A stretch of 64,000 bases of DNA from an uncultured Eggerthellaceae bacterium (GTDB lineage Bacteria > Actinomycetota > Coriobacteriia > Coriobacteriales > Eggerthellaceae): NCBI GenBank assembly GCA_934630905.1, contig CAKTXN010000001.1:54092-118091 (forward strand). Reading direction: 5' to 3'. Under the pieces are notes generated by a model. That model was not told the DNA's origin. It ran no database searches and worked only from the letters and a program-made list of their open reading frames with translations. Positions within the stretch are counted from its first letter, which is position 1. Each line of letters begins with the position of its first letter. Shown piece by piece: positions 52,588 through 60,560 of this stretch. The position numbers were made by a program, and so were the translations under genes.

Positions 52588-53755
52588 CGCGGATTTCCTG
52601 GTCGGCCAGCGCTTCCCTATCGCGCAACGCTTCTTGCGGCCGAGACGGAGAAAGCGCGCCTTCATCTTGCGCGGAAGGCGTTTGCGCTACTTGTTCTCCC
52701 TGATCGGAAGCGCTTTGCGTTGCTTCATCTTCAGAAGCGGCATCTTCCTGAACCGCCTCTTCTTGCGTAGTGCCTTGCTGCGCGTCCACCAGCAACGGCG
52801 TGCGCGTAAGCATGATCACGTTATTTTGCAGCGGGCCAGGCAAAACCAGCTTGCCTGAAATCGCGTTGGCAAGCGACGCGAACCACCAGGAAATGTCGTC
52901 GAACAGCGTGGCGGTGAACACTTTCTTGCCGTCTTCGATAAGCGCGATTTGCGAACGATCGCTCGAGAAACGATAATGACTGGTACCCGTTAGGTTGCCA
53001 ATGCGGTAGGTCACCGTTTTCGCCTGCGTGTCAATGGTGTATTCGTAGACGGCGTCTTCGGAAACGCCTATCGTATCAGGGCCAATGGGGATAGCAACTT
53101 CGGTGTCGTATATGTACCACGTTCCCTGAATGTCCTGCGCGTCGTCGTGAACCCACCAGCGGTCAACGGCCAGCGCGATGCAAGCAACAATGAACGCCGC
53201 AAAAACGCCAATTGCCACCGACAACGCGATACGCGCAGGTGAACGCGGCTTTTTCGCGCGTTTTGAAGGAGATGCACCCACTCGATCAGAGCGCGATGAG
53301 CCGGAAGCCCTTCGGCGCGATACGTGCGGCTCTTGCTTGTCGGATGCCTCTTCGCGCTCTGCGCGCGCGGGAACCTTAGCGAGCTTCTGTGTTGCAACGC
53401 GCCTGTTCGCAGCCGATTTTCGCGCCGAAGGACACGCACCAGCGCCCGCAGCGCTTGGCGTCACAGGGCGCTCGGTGCCTAAGCTGCTAGCATTGGCTCC
53501 TTCCCGCACGGTGTCCGATTCCCCAGAGCGCACCCCACCGGCGGCGCCTGCACCGGCAACGCCCGATGCGCCAGCACGCACGCCGCCCGCACCTTCACCG
53601 GCGTCGCCTAATGCGGCGCCCGAAACAGGGCGAGCCGACCCCCCTGCACGGGAAGTCGGCCCTTTCTCACCGTTTTTTACGTTTTCTTTTACCGCAAACT
53701 CGACCGACTGCGCAGCGCGAGCCGGCGAATCCTTCAACGAACGACGCGTTGGCAC
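52580..53755 (-). CDS. Single-pass membrane protein with low-complexity arms
   Basis: 391 residues. Residues 1-175 are Arg/Ala/Gly/Ser-rich and probably disordered in the cytoplasm. One membrane helix (about 178-200, ALSVAIGVFAAFIVACIALAV) is followed by an external beta-rich domain (about 210-310: DIQGTWYIYDTEVAIPIGPD...) similar in outline to small lipocalin-like domains. The tail (315-391) is Gln/Glu/Ala/Ser-rich. GTG start (53755). It is coupled to the gene at 52045 by overlap and lies just after serS. Function unknown. Confidence 0.65.
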   Translation of the reverse strand: MPTRRSLKDSPARAAQSVEFAVKENVKNGEKGPTSRAGGSARPVSGAALGDAGEGAGGVRAGASGVAGAGAAGGVRSGESDTVREGANASSLGTERPVTPSAAGAGACPSARKSAANRRVATQKLAKVPARAEREEASDKQEPHVSRRRASGSSRSDRVGASPSKRAKKPRSPARIALSVAIGVFAAFIVACIALAVDRWWVHDDAQDIQGTWYIYDTEVAIPIGPDTIGVSEDAVYEYTIDTQAKTVTYRIGNLTGTSHYRFSSDRSQIALIEDGKKVFTATLFDDISWWFASLANAISGKLVLPGPLQNNVIMLTRTPLLVDAQQGTTQEEAVQEDAASEDEATQSASDQGEQVAQTPSAQDEGALSPSRPQEALRDREALADQEIRDA

Positions 53756-53788
53756 AACCAGTTACCTTCTGCCTGATCAGCGGTTTCG

Positions 53789-55072
53789 CTAGTCCTGCTT
53801 GCCAATGATGGTCGCCCCACCCATGTAGGGAACCAAAACATCGGGAACCGTGATGGTGCCGTCTTCGTTCTGATAATTCTCCACGATTGCCGCCATGGTG
53901 CGTCCCACCGCCAGGCCAGAGCCGTTCAGCGTGTGAACGAAACGCGTGCCCTTGAAGTTCTCGGGGTCGCGGTAGCGGATGTTGGCGCGACGCGCCTGGA
54001 AGTCCCAGCAGTCAGAGCAAGAGGAGATTTCCTTGTACGCGTTGTAGCACGGCAGCCAAACCTCCAGGTCATAGGTCTTGCAGCTGGAGAATCCAATGTC
54101 GCCTGTGCACAGACTGATCACGCGGTACGGCAGCTTGAGCTGCTGCAGAATGTACTCGGCGTCGTTAACCATGGACTCCAGATCGTCCTGAGATTCCTCA
54201 GGCTTGGAGAATTTCACCATTTCCACCTTGCTGAACTGGTGCACGCGGATGATGCCGCGCGTATCGCGACCGGCAGCGCCCGCCTCGGAACGGAAGCAGG
54301 GCGTGAATGCGCAGTACTTCAACGGCAACTTGCTTGCATCCAGCACCTCATCGCGATGCAGGTTCGTCAGCTGCACTTCGGCAGTGGGAATCAGATACAT
54401 GCCATCGGTGGTCTTGAACAGGTCTTCCTCGAACTTAGGAAGCTGCGCAGTGCCGGTAAGCGTTTCCGCGTTCGCAACGGCGGGAACCCACCATTCCTTC
54501 ATGCCGCGGCTCGTATGCGTATCGGCCATGAAGTTGATCAGCGCGCGCTCCAAACGAGCACCCTGCCCGCCCAGCACGTAGAAACGGCTGCCCGCAAGCT
54601 TAACGCCGCGCTCGAAGTCCATAATGCCCAGCTCGGGGCCAAGATCCCAGTGAGCCTTTGCCTCAAAGTCGAACTCACGCGGCGTGCCCCAACGACGAAC
54701 CTCGGGGTTATCGTTTTCGTCCTTGCCAATCGGCGTGGTGGGGTGAGGCATGTTCGGCGTGCTCATCAGGATTTCCTTCAGACCCGCATCGGCGGCAGCG
54801 CGACGCGCGGTTGCTTCGGAAAGTTGCTCGTTGATCTGCGTCACTTGCGCCTTGATCCCCTCGGCTTCGTCCTTCTTGCCCTGACCCATGAGCTTGCCGA
54901 TTTCCTTGGAAAGAGCATTGCGCTTGGCCTGCAGGGACTCTTCTTCAGCGATTGCGGCGCGGCGCTCGTCATCAAGCTGCGAGAAACGTGCTGAGTCGAA
55001 TGAGCTGTTACGGTTCTTCATGGCTTCCTCTACCGCGCTCAAATTCTCACGCACAAACTTGATGTCTAACAT
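53789..55072 (-). CDS. serS: Seryl-tRNA synthetase
   Basis: 427 residues. The N-terminal antiparallel coiled-coil arm (about 25-105) grips tRNA-Ser. Class II motifs 2 ([21 protein letters not shown]) and 3 ([18 protein letters not shown]) are intact. ATG 55072 ([10 protein letters not shown]) is the usual family start and has AAGGAG; an upstream extension of the frame runs into the 32-bp palindrome. Confidence 0.97.
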   Translation of the reverse strand: MLDIKFVRENLSAVEEAMKNRNSSFDSARFSQLDDERRAAIAEEESLQAKRNALSKEIGKLMGQGKKDEAEGIKAQVTQINEQLSEATARRAAADAGLKEILMSTPNMPHPTTPIGKDENDNPEVRRWGTPREFDFEAKAHWDLGPELGIMDFERGVKLAGSRFYVLGGQGARLERALINFMADTHTSRGMKEWWVPAVANAETLTGTAQLPKFEEDLFKTTDGMYLIPTAEVQLTNLHRDEVLDASKLPLKYCAFTPCFRSEAGAAGRDTRGIIRVHQFSKVEMVKFSKPEESQDDLESMVNDAEYILQQLKLPYRVISLCTGDIGFSSCKTYDLEVWLPCYNAYKEISSCSDCWDFQARRANIRYRDPENFKGTRFVHTLNGSGLAVGRTMAAIVENYQNEDGTITVPDVLVPYMGGATIIGKQD

Positions 55073-55461
55073 GATTGCTCCTTCTTCGTTGTTTCTCGAC
55101 ACGTTGCGATTTGGATTCGCTGATTCGGTTTTCCGTGCCGTTTTGTATAAATCTGTAGTATAGCGCAGCTGATAGCGTGCAGATTCACGTATTTGAAAAG
55201 ATGAAAAGAAAGCTGCAATTCGCACAGAAGAGGAAGACCCGCTGCTTGACCTCGCATGAATTGTTGACAAAAGGTGGGGTAATTTGTCAACAAACTCCGA
55301 GCAAGAAAATCATCGGCAATTCTGTGTCAGAGAGGTAAAAACGCTTAGTAAATTCCCAGCAGAGTGGTAGAATCATCCGCGAGATTGAACAGCAAACGGC
55401 TCGGCAAAATCTAGTGTAGCATCGCCCCTCTCGCACGCTTTCGTCACCTTCACAAACGCAA
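55073..55461. other. Divergent serS/HD-GYP promoter region
   Basis: 390 bp without a gene. It contains the third 32-bp palindrome. No T-box features are seen before serS. Confidence 0.4.
55262..55293 (+). repeat. 32-bp palindrome, copy 3
   Basis: Identical over all 32 bp to 49485-49516, about 5.7 kb away: arms TGTTGACAAA/TTTGTCAACA, core AGGTGGGGTAA. Here it sits in a divergent promoter region, not after a gene. Confidence 0.9.
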
Positions 55462-55462
55462 A

Positions 55463-58009
55463 ATGGTAAAGGATACAGCTAGGAATAGGGGGGGGGTCGT
55501 GCCTTCATATATCTTCGTCACCTCAATTCTTGTCGCCCTGATTAATTTCACCTTGGCGGTGCTGGCGATATGTCGACACGACAAACTGAGCCTGTATCTG
55601 GGCAGCGTGCTTATCGCCTCAACGCTTGTTGACATCACGTACACGATGTCTCTTATCGCGGAGGATAACTTTGCGCAAATGAGCTGGTGGACCAGCGCTT
55701 ATTTCAGCAGCATAGTGGTGCTGTGTCTTCTTGTGGCGGGGTACATTTCAAATTTCACCGAGAACACGCTCGTAAAACGGCCGGGGCGTTTCGCCGTTAT
55801 CATGACGTGCCTGACCATTGCCGACGTAGCACTCCTTATGACCGACCCTTTAACCGGGCTCGTGATGGACTACGAGTACGTAGACGATTCCCTGACCAGC
55901 TGGCTTTTTGAACCGAAACCTCTATATTACCTGCACATGCTGCTCTCGTACACTGCAGTGGCATTCGCGATTGCTTGCTTGTGCAAGCGGATTCGCGAAG
56001 TGCCGCGTGTATACTTGCGCCGCTACCTTGCGCCGCTTCTCACCATTGTTTGCCTTGCGGCGGCAAACGCCCTGTTCTTTTGCCTGCGAGACCCAGAGAT
56101 TCCCGACTTTTCGGTGTACTTGTACGGCTTTGGCGGCATTGCGTTTTACGCAAGCCACTATCATTATGCAAAAACGCTCGTCACAACCGACAGCTACAAA
56201 ATGGCACTGGACGAACTGGACAGCATGGTGGTGTTCTTCGACTACAACCAGCATTTCGTAAGCTGCAACAGCAAGGCGGCAGCAATCGTTCCGCCCGAAA
56301 AGCAGCACGATTGCTACACGCTTGAGCAGTTTGCTAAAGATCAGCATCTTGAAAAGTATCTAAAAGACAATTCGACAAAAAACGGGAAAACGCACTTCAC
56401 CTGGAATCTCATCTTAAATGGTGAAGCGACCGCTTGGCAATGCCTGTTCCAATCGCTTGTTCAGCAGGGAAAATTCGCAGGATATCTTCTTACCTGCTCC
56501 GATAGTTCATTGGAAATCGACCCGCTTACTGGATTCCACACGAAGACGGCCTTCGAACGCGATTTCCCCGTTGGAAACCAGGCGGAGAAGGAGAAACGGC
56601 CGCTGGAAGCCCCTGCGAGCGCAATCGCGTTCGACATCAACGGTCTGGCGCGCATCAATGCAAAAAATGGCTACGCAGCAGGAAACGAGAACCTGCACGT
56701 TGTGGCCGAGCGCCTTGCGGCAACCTTTCCACCGAGCACCTACTTTGTACGCTTAGGGAACGGATCGCTTCTGGCAATTTGCAGCAATATGCACAGAGAA
56801 GAAGCCGAAGAACTCACGGAAAAAGCAGTCGAAAGAATTCATGCAATCAACGCTGAGCGCTCCGCGCACGAAAGCATTGCACCCTTCGGCATACAGTATG
56901 CCATCTGCGACATAGAAGAAAACGAAGATGTGCACGATGCGATAAATACAGCCATCTGCGGCATGAACAACCGCAAGCTGTTAGATGACCGATCAACCCA
57001 CGTGTCGCTCCTTTCGTCGCTTGTCCAGGCACAGCGTCAAAACGACGGCGAAACGGAAGATCACGTTACCCGCACGCGCCGCGCCGGAGAACTTCTGGCG
57101 AAACAGCTTAACCTATCCGACTTGCAGCAAAGCACGCTCATGCTTCTGTGCCTTATGCACGACATTGGCAAGATTGGCGTTCCGCTGGAAATCCTGAACA
57201 AACCGAGCAAGCTGAATGCAACCGAATGGCACGTCATGCAGTCGCACTGCCGAAAAGGTTATGAAATCGCAAAAGCATCGCCCGAGCTGAGCGGCATTGC
57301 GGAACTGATCTTGCACCATCACGAACGCTGGGACGGAAAAGGGTATCCCGAAGGTCTATCAGGGCAGCAAATCCCGCTGTTGTCGCGTATCATTTCCATT
57401 ATCGATGCTTACGACGCCATGACGCACGATCGCCCGTATCGCAAAGCCATGCCCTCACAAGAGGCAAAAGCAGAGCTTGAGCGCAACGCCGGCACGCAAT
57501 TCGATCCCAAGCTGGTAAAGGCATACCTGAAAACGCTGGAGGAAAACCCCGAGGTAGCGGCGTCGGATGCTGACACCGCCACCTGCACCGATGCAGCCTG
57601 TGCCGAAGCACGTTCCACTAATGCCTTCACGCTGTATCACGATGCAGCGCTTGACCTAGAGGAACACAATAACAATGTTGTTCTCTACGGACGTTATTAC
57701 ATAGATGACAATACCACTATTATTAGCGCCGACAAGAATTTCACCGCACTAACGGGATACACGAAAGAAGACGTTGCCCAGCTGAATCTCCATCAGGCCG
57801 ACCTTATTCCCGTCAAGGATCGCTCATGGTACTTTTCCCTGGTCAAAAGGGAAATCAAAAAAGAAAACGAAATGATGCTGCAGCATTCTCTTGTCAAAAA
57901 AGACGGAACGGTCATCTCTGTGCTGTGCCTGGGGCGCCGCTATTTCGATGCTGCAGAGCGCATTATGCTAAGCGAGGTCGTTATCACCGAGCTGCCGGCC
58001 CAAAACTGA
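55463..58009 (+). CDS. 7TM-PAS-degenerate GGDEF-HD-GYP-PAS signalling protein
   Basis: 848 residues. Seven or so membrane helices (about 15-235) are followed by a PAS-like region (about 247-345) and a GGDEF-like domain (about 350-490). Its active loop reads RLGNGSL instead of RxGGDEF, so it is probably inactive as a cyclase. An HD-GYP phosphodiesterase (about 530-710) has HDIGKIG, HHERWDGKGYP and DAYDAMTHDRPYR intact. A C-terminal PAS domain (about 730-848) closes the protein. It would hydrolyse cyclic di-GMP or a related dinucleotide. A G9 tract (55488-55496) lies near the start. A GTG at 55499 just after it is an alternative start with a G-rich ribosome binding site, whereas ATG 55463 has none. 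Confidence 0.83.
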   Translation: MVKDTARNRGGVVPSYIFVTSILVALINFTLAVLAICRHDKLSLYLGSVLIASTLVDITYTMSLIAEDNFAQMSWWTSAYFSSIVVLCLLVAGYISNFTENTLVKRPGRFAVIMTCLTIADVALLMTDPLTGLVMDYEYVDDSLTSWLFEPKPLYYLHMLLSYTAVAFAIACLCKRIREVPRVYLRRYLAPLLTIVCLAAANALFFCLRDPEIPDFSVYLYGFGGIAFYASHYHYAKTLVTTDSYKMALDELDSMVVFFDYNQHFVSCNSKAAAIVPPEKQHDCYTLEQFAKDQHLEKYLKDNSTKNGKTHFTWNLILNGEATAWQCLFQSLVQQGKFAGYLLTCSDSSLEIDPLTGFHTKTAFERDFPVGNQAEKEKRPLEAPASAIAFDINGLARINAKNGYAAGNENLHVVAERLAATFPPSTYFVRLGNGSLLAICSNMHREEAEELTEKAVERIHAINAERSAHESIAPFGIQYAICDIEENEDVHDAINTAICGMNNRKLLDDRSTHVSLLSSLVQAQRQNDGETEDHVTRTRRAGELLAKQLNLSDLQQSTLMLLCLMHDIGKIGVPLEILNKPSKLNATEWHVMQSHCRKGYEIAKASPELSGIAELILHHHERWDGKGYPEGLSGQQIPLLSRIISIIDAYDAMTHDRPYRKAMPSQEAKAELERNAGTQFDPKLVKAYLKTLEENPEVAASDADTATCTDAACAEARSTNAFTLYHDAALDLEEHNNNVVLYGRYYIDDNTTIISADKNFTALTGYTKEDVAQLNLHQADLIPVKDRSWYFSLVKREIKKENEMMLQHSLVKKDGTVISVLCLGRRYFDAAERIMLSEVVITELPAQN
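55488..55496 (+). repeat. G9 homopolymer at the 5' end of the HD-GYP gene
   Basis: Nine consecutive G between two candidate start codons (ATG 55463, GTG 55499). Such tracts slip during replication. Depending on which start is used, slippage would shift the frame or change ribosome-binding-site spacing. Confidence 0.85.
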
Positions 58010-58165
58010 CAACCCCTTAGACCAATGCACCCCAACATCCCCTTGAGGCAAACTTAAAACAATCTGCCAACAGGTTTGTTTCTTCGTGGTACGATGGGGT
58101 ATAATCCCTAGAGCAACGCGGGTACGGCGAGATGGCCCGCATGAACGAAAGCGATACTGCAACCC

Positions 58166-58369
58166 ATGGATTTTGGTGCGATATACCATTTCCTGTTCGA
58201 AACATTCTACGGCATTGGCTGCTTGGTCGGATTAGGCCTGGTGGTTAGTTTCATCGTGTGCGTTGTCCTTGAAAAGAAAACGCGCTCTATTTACAAGAAC
58301 CACGAGAAATCCGAAGATGATTGGTCCTTGTTCGATGACGATGACGACGAGGATGAATCGAAAGCGTAA
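58166..58369 (+). CDS. Small single-pass membrane protein with acidic tail
   Basis: 67 residues: a hydrophobic segment (about 12-36, YGIGCLVGLGLVVSFIVCVVL), then a basic KKTR stop-transfer and a strongly acidic C-terminus (DDDDDEDES). No good ribosome binding site is seen before the ATG. The membrane topology pattern and the terminator that follows support a real gene. Function unknown. Confidence 0.6.
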   Translation: MDFGAIYHFLFETFYGIGCLVGLGLVVSFIVCVVLEKKTRSIYKNHEKSEDDWSLFDDDDDEDESKA

Positions 58370-58407
58370 TTCGTCGAATCGAAGCGCATCATCAATTGGA
58401 AACTGGG

Positions 58408-58440
58408 AAGACCGCCTGCAAGGGCGGTCTTCTTCGTTGT
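58408..58440 (+). terminator. Terminator of the small membrane protein gene
   Basis: AAGACCGCC and GGGCGGTCTT form a stem with a short loop, followed by CTTCGTTGTTT. Confidence 0.8.
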
Positions 58441-58603
58441 TTCGCCTTGGCGCGCGCAGCAGGCAGGCCAACAATACGTTGCGCTTGACCGCGCGCTGCC
58501 CCGCAAACGGCAAAAGCAGCAAACGCAAGCGGAAGCGTGCATCAGCAGAACCGCTGAACCAGCTTTGTAGATTCGTAAGAGCGAGCCGCGCCCGTGCTTC
58601 TTC

Positions 58604-60556
58604 TTATCGGAACAGCGCCAACAATCGATCAAGCGGCGTGAGCTCATCTTCGTCTTGACCAGCACTATCGTCGGTCGCTTCAACGACGATCTCTGGCGTG
58701 CTCATCACGAATTGCACGAGCTTCACGTTCGTGTTTTTGCTGCTCACAAAGCTGCGCGGCTCGAAATCGCTCTTGTCGTAATCGGCCATAAGGGCGTCCA
58801 TTTCCGCCTGCACAGCGCTGGGTAAGCCCGCCGTTTCGCTTTGGAACTGGCTCATGCCTTGTGAGAACTCCTGGGAACCTTGCGCGTACTCAGAAGCGCC
58901 CGACACCGCCTCGCCAATACCCTGCGCGAACTGATTGGAACCAGATGCCAGCGAAGATGCGCCACCGATCAGGCTCTTTTGGTCTGCAGCGGAACCCAGC
59001 CCCGCTGCCGCACCCTGCAAAGCCGATGCCGAGGCAACATACGACGCGCGCGTGGCAATGACGCGCACCGCTTCCTCTATCTGACCTGCTTTTTCTTCCG
59101 CTGCAAGCTCCGCAGCCTCAAGTGCATCGGCTGTTGCCGTTTGCGTTGCCGTTTGCGTTGCCTGCTGGGTCGCCGATTGCGCAGCAGCCTGCTCATCCAT
59201 TCCGCTCATCAGGGCTTCTTGGTATGCCTGCGCATAAGCGGTTGCATATTCCTTCGCATACGTTTCCGCATACTTCTGGGCAAACGCCTGCACGAAAGCG
59301 TTAAGGTACTCCTGCATTGCCTGCTGATACTTCTTATCAAGGTCGTCTTCGCTTCCCAAAGCCTCCGCGGCACCTTGCAGCTGGGCTGCCTGCGCATAAA
59401 TACCCTGCTGGTAAGCGTTCAGACCTTGTGCGATACCCGCCACGCCCTGAGAAACACCCGCCGCGCCGTTTTGCAAACCAGCTACGCCTGATGCTAAATC
59501 ATTCGCACCCGAAGCAAGTGCCGCAGCGGCCGCATCAAGTGTCTTTGCAGCATCGGTGAGCTGGGAGAATTGCGAAATCAGCGCATTGGTATCGGGGAAA
59601 TCGAACGCAATGGCAAAGGGAATGGCCGCCACCTGAATGCTGCTCATCTTGAAATCCGTCACATCGGCGGTAAAGCTCACCGTCTTTTCCTTGCCTGGCA
59701 TGACCATGAACGTAAGCTGAGTATCGGAACCCGACAACGCCACCTGCGCATCGGGGGCCTGAATGTTGCGCGCCACATCGGAAGAAAGTGTTACCGTTGC
59801 GGTAACCAGGTAATTCTCGAAGAACGCATCGTCTTGCGCAGCCAGGTTGCGCGTTATGGCAATCTCGGTATTCAACGCACCCGTTGCGCCCGCAAGTTCG
59901 GTGGCGGAAACGGACTTTCCATCAAGGGAATAGCTCACCGAAACGTTCCAGGGAAGCGCCGCCGCGCCCAACGATGCCTGGTAGCTGAACGGTTCACCTT
60001 CTTGGCCTTCCGCAACGTCGATAAGAACCGCTTGGTCCGTCACGCCCAACTCGGACGTATTCGTCAAATTCTGCACGCTTTCATACGACCCGAAGTCGCA
60101 AAGCGTACCCGCCTGCTCAGGTTCAAGCGTGTTCACGACGTACGCGTTTTGCAGCGCGCCGTTGCCCGCAAGCTTTGCATAGACAACTTCCGTTTTTGGC
60201 ACCGCATTCGTCTCTTGGCCGGTCGCAGCCGTAAGCGCAGCGCCCGCATTCGCGCCAACGCCCGTTGCCACGCCTCCGAACAGGCACGATGCAACTAACG
60301 CCGTTGCGGCAAGCACTGCCGCCGTCCGTTTCGCGCGCGGCGTGTGCTGCGTCTGACGCGTACGTTGCGCATCCGACTGCTCCAACCGCGCGAAGTCAGC
60401 AAAACGACCGCAAGAGACTTCGTGTTGGCTTTTGCATGCTGTTTCGCTTGCGCTTTTGCCACCACGCGTGCCGGCACACTCGCTCGCATGCTCCTTGGTG
60501 CGCTCGCACGCAAGAGCGTGCTTGGCCTTCGCGTGTTTTGCAATGTTCTTATTCAT
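58604..60556 (-). CDS. Secreted YhgE/Pip-like helical repeat protein, partner of MMPL transporter
   Basis: 650 residues. A basic N-terminus and signal segment (about 88-110, TAAVLAATALVASCLFGGVATG) precede a beta-rich region (130-320). A long Ala/Gln/Gly helical region (about 330-600) carries heptad-like repeats (LASGANDLASGVAGLQNGAAGVSQG pattern) typical of YhgE/Pip-like proteins. A Cys-rich, charged leader precedes the signal. It starts 4 bp after the MMPL gene stop with AAAGGAG, so both are cotranscribed and probably act together at the envelope. No C-terminal membrane bundle is seen, unlike classic YhgE. Confidence 0.75.
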   Translation of the reverse strand: MNKNIAKHAKAKHALACERTKEHASECAGTRGGKSASETACKSQHEVSCGRFADFARLEQSDAQRTRQTQHTPRAKRTAAVLAATALVASCLFGGVATGVGANAGAALTAATGQETNAVPKTEVVYAKLAGNGALQNAYVVNTLEPEQAGTLCDFGSYESVQNLTNTSELGVTDQAVLIDVAEGQEGEPFSYQASLGAAALPWNVSVSYSLDGKSVSATELAGATGALNTEIAITRNLAAQDDAFFENYLVTATVTLSSDVARNIQAPDAQVALSGSDTQLTFMVMPGKEKTVSFTADVTDFKMSSIQVAAIPFAIAFDFPDTNALISQFSQLTDAAKTLDAAAAALASGANDLASGVAGLQNGAAGVSQGVAGIAQGLNAYQQGIYAQAAQLQGAAEALGSEDDLDKKYQQAMQEYLNAFVQAFAQKYAETYAKEYATAYAQAYQEALMSGMDEQAAAQSATQQATQTATQTATADALEAAELAAEEKAGQIEEAVRVIATRASYVASASALQGAAAGLGSAADQKSLIGGASSLASGSNQFAQGIGEAVSGASEYAQGSQEFSQGMSQFQSETAGLPSAVQAEMDALMADYDKSDFEPRSFVSSKNTNVKLVQFVMSTPEIVVEATDDSAGQDEDELTPLDRLLALFR

Positions 60557-60560
60557 AAAG

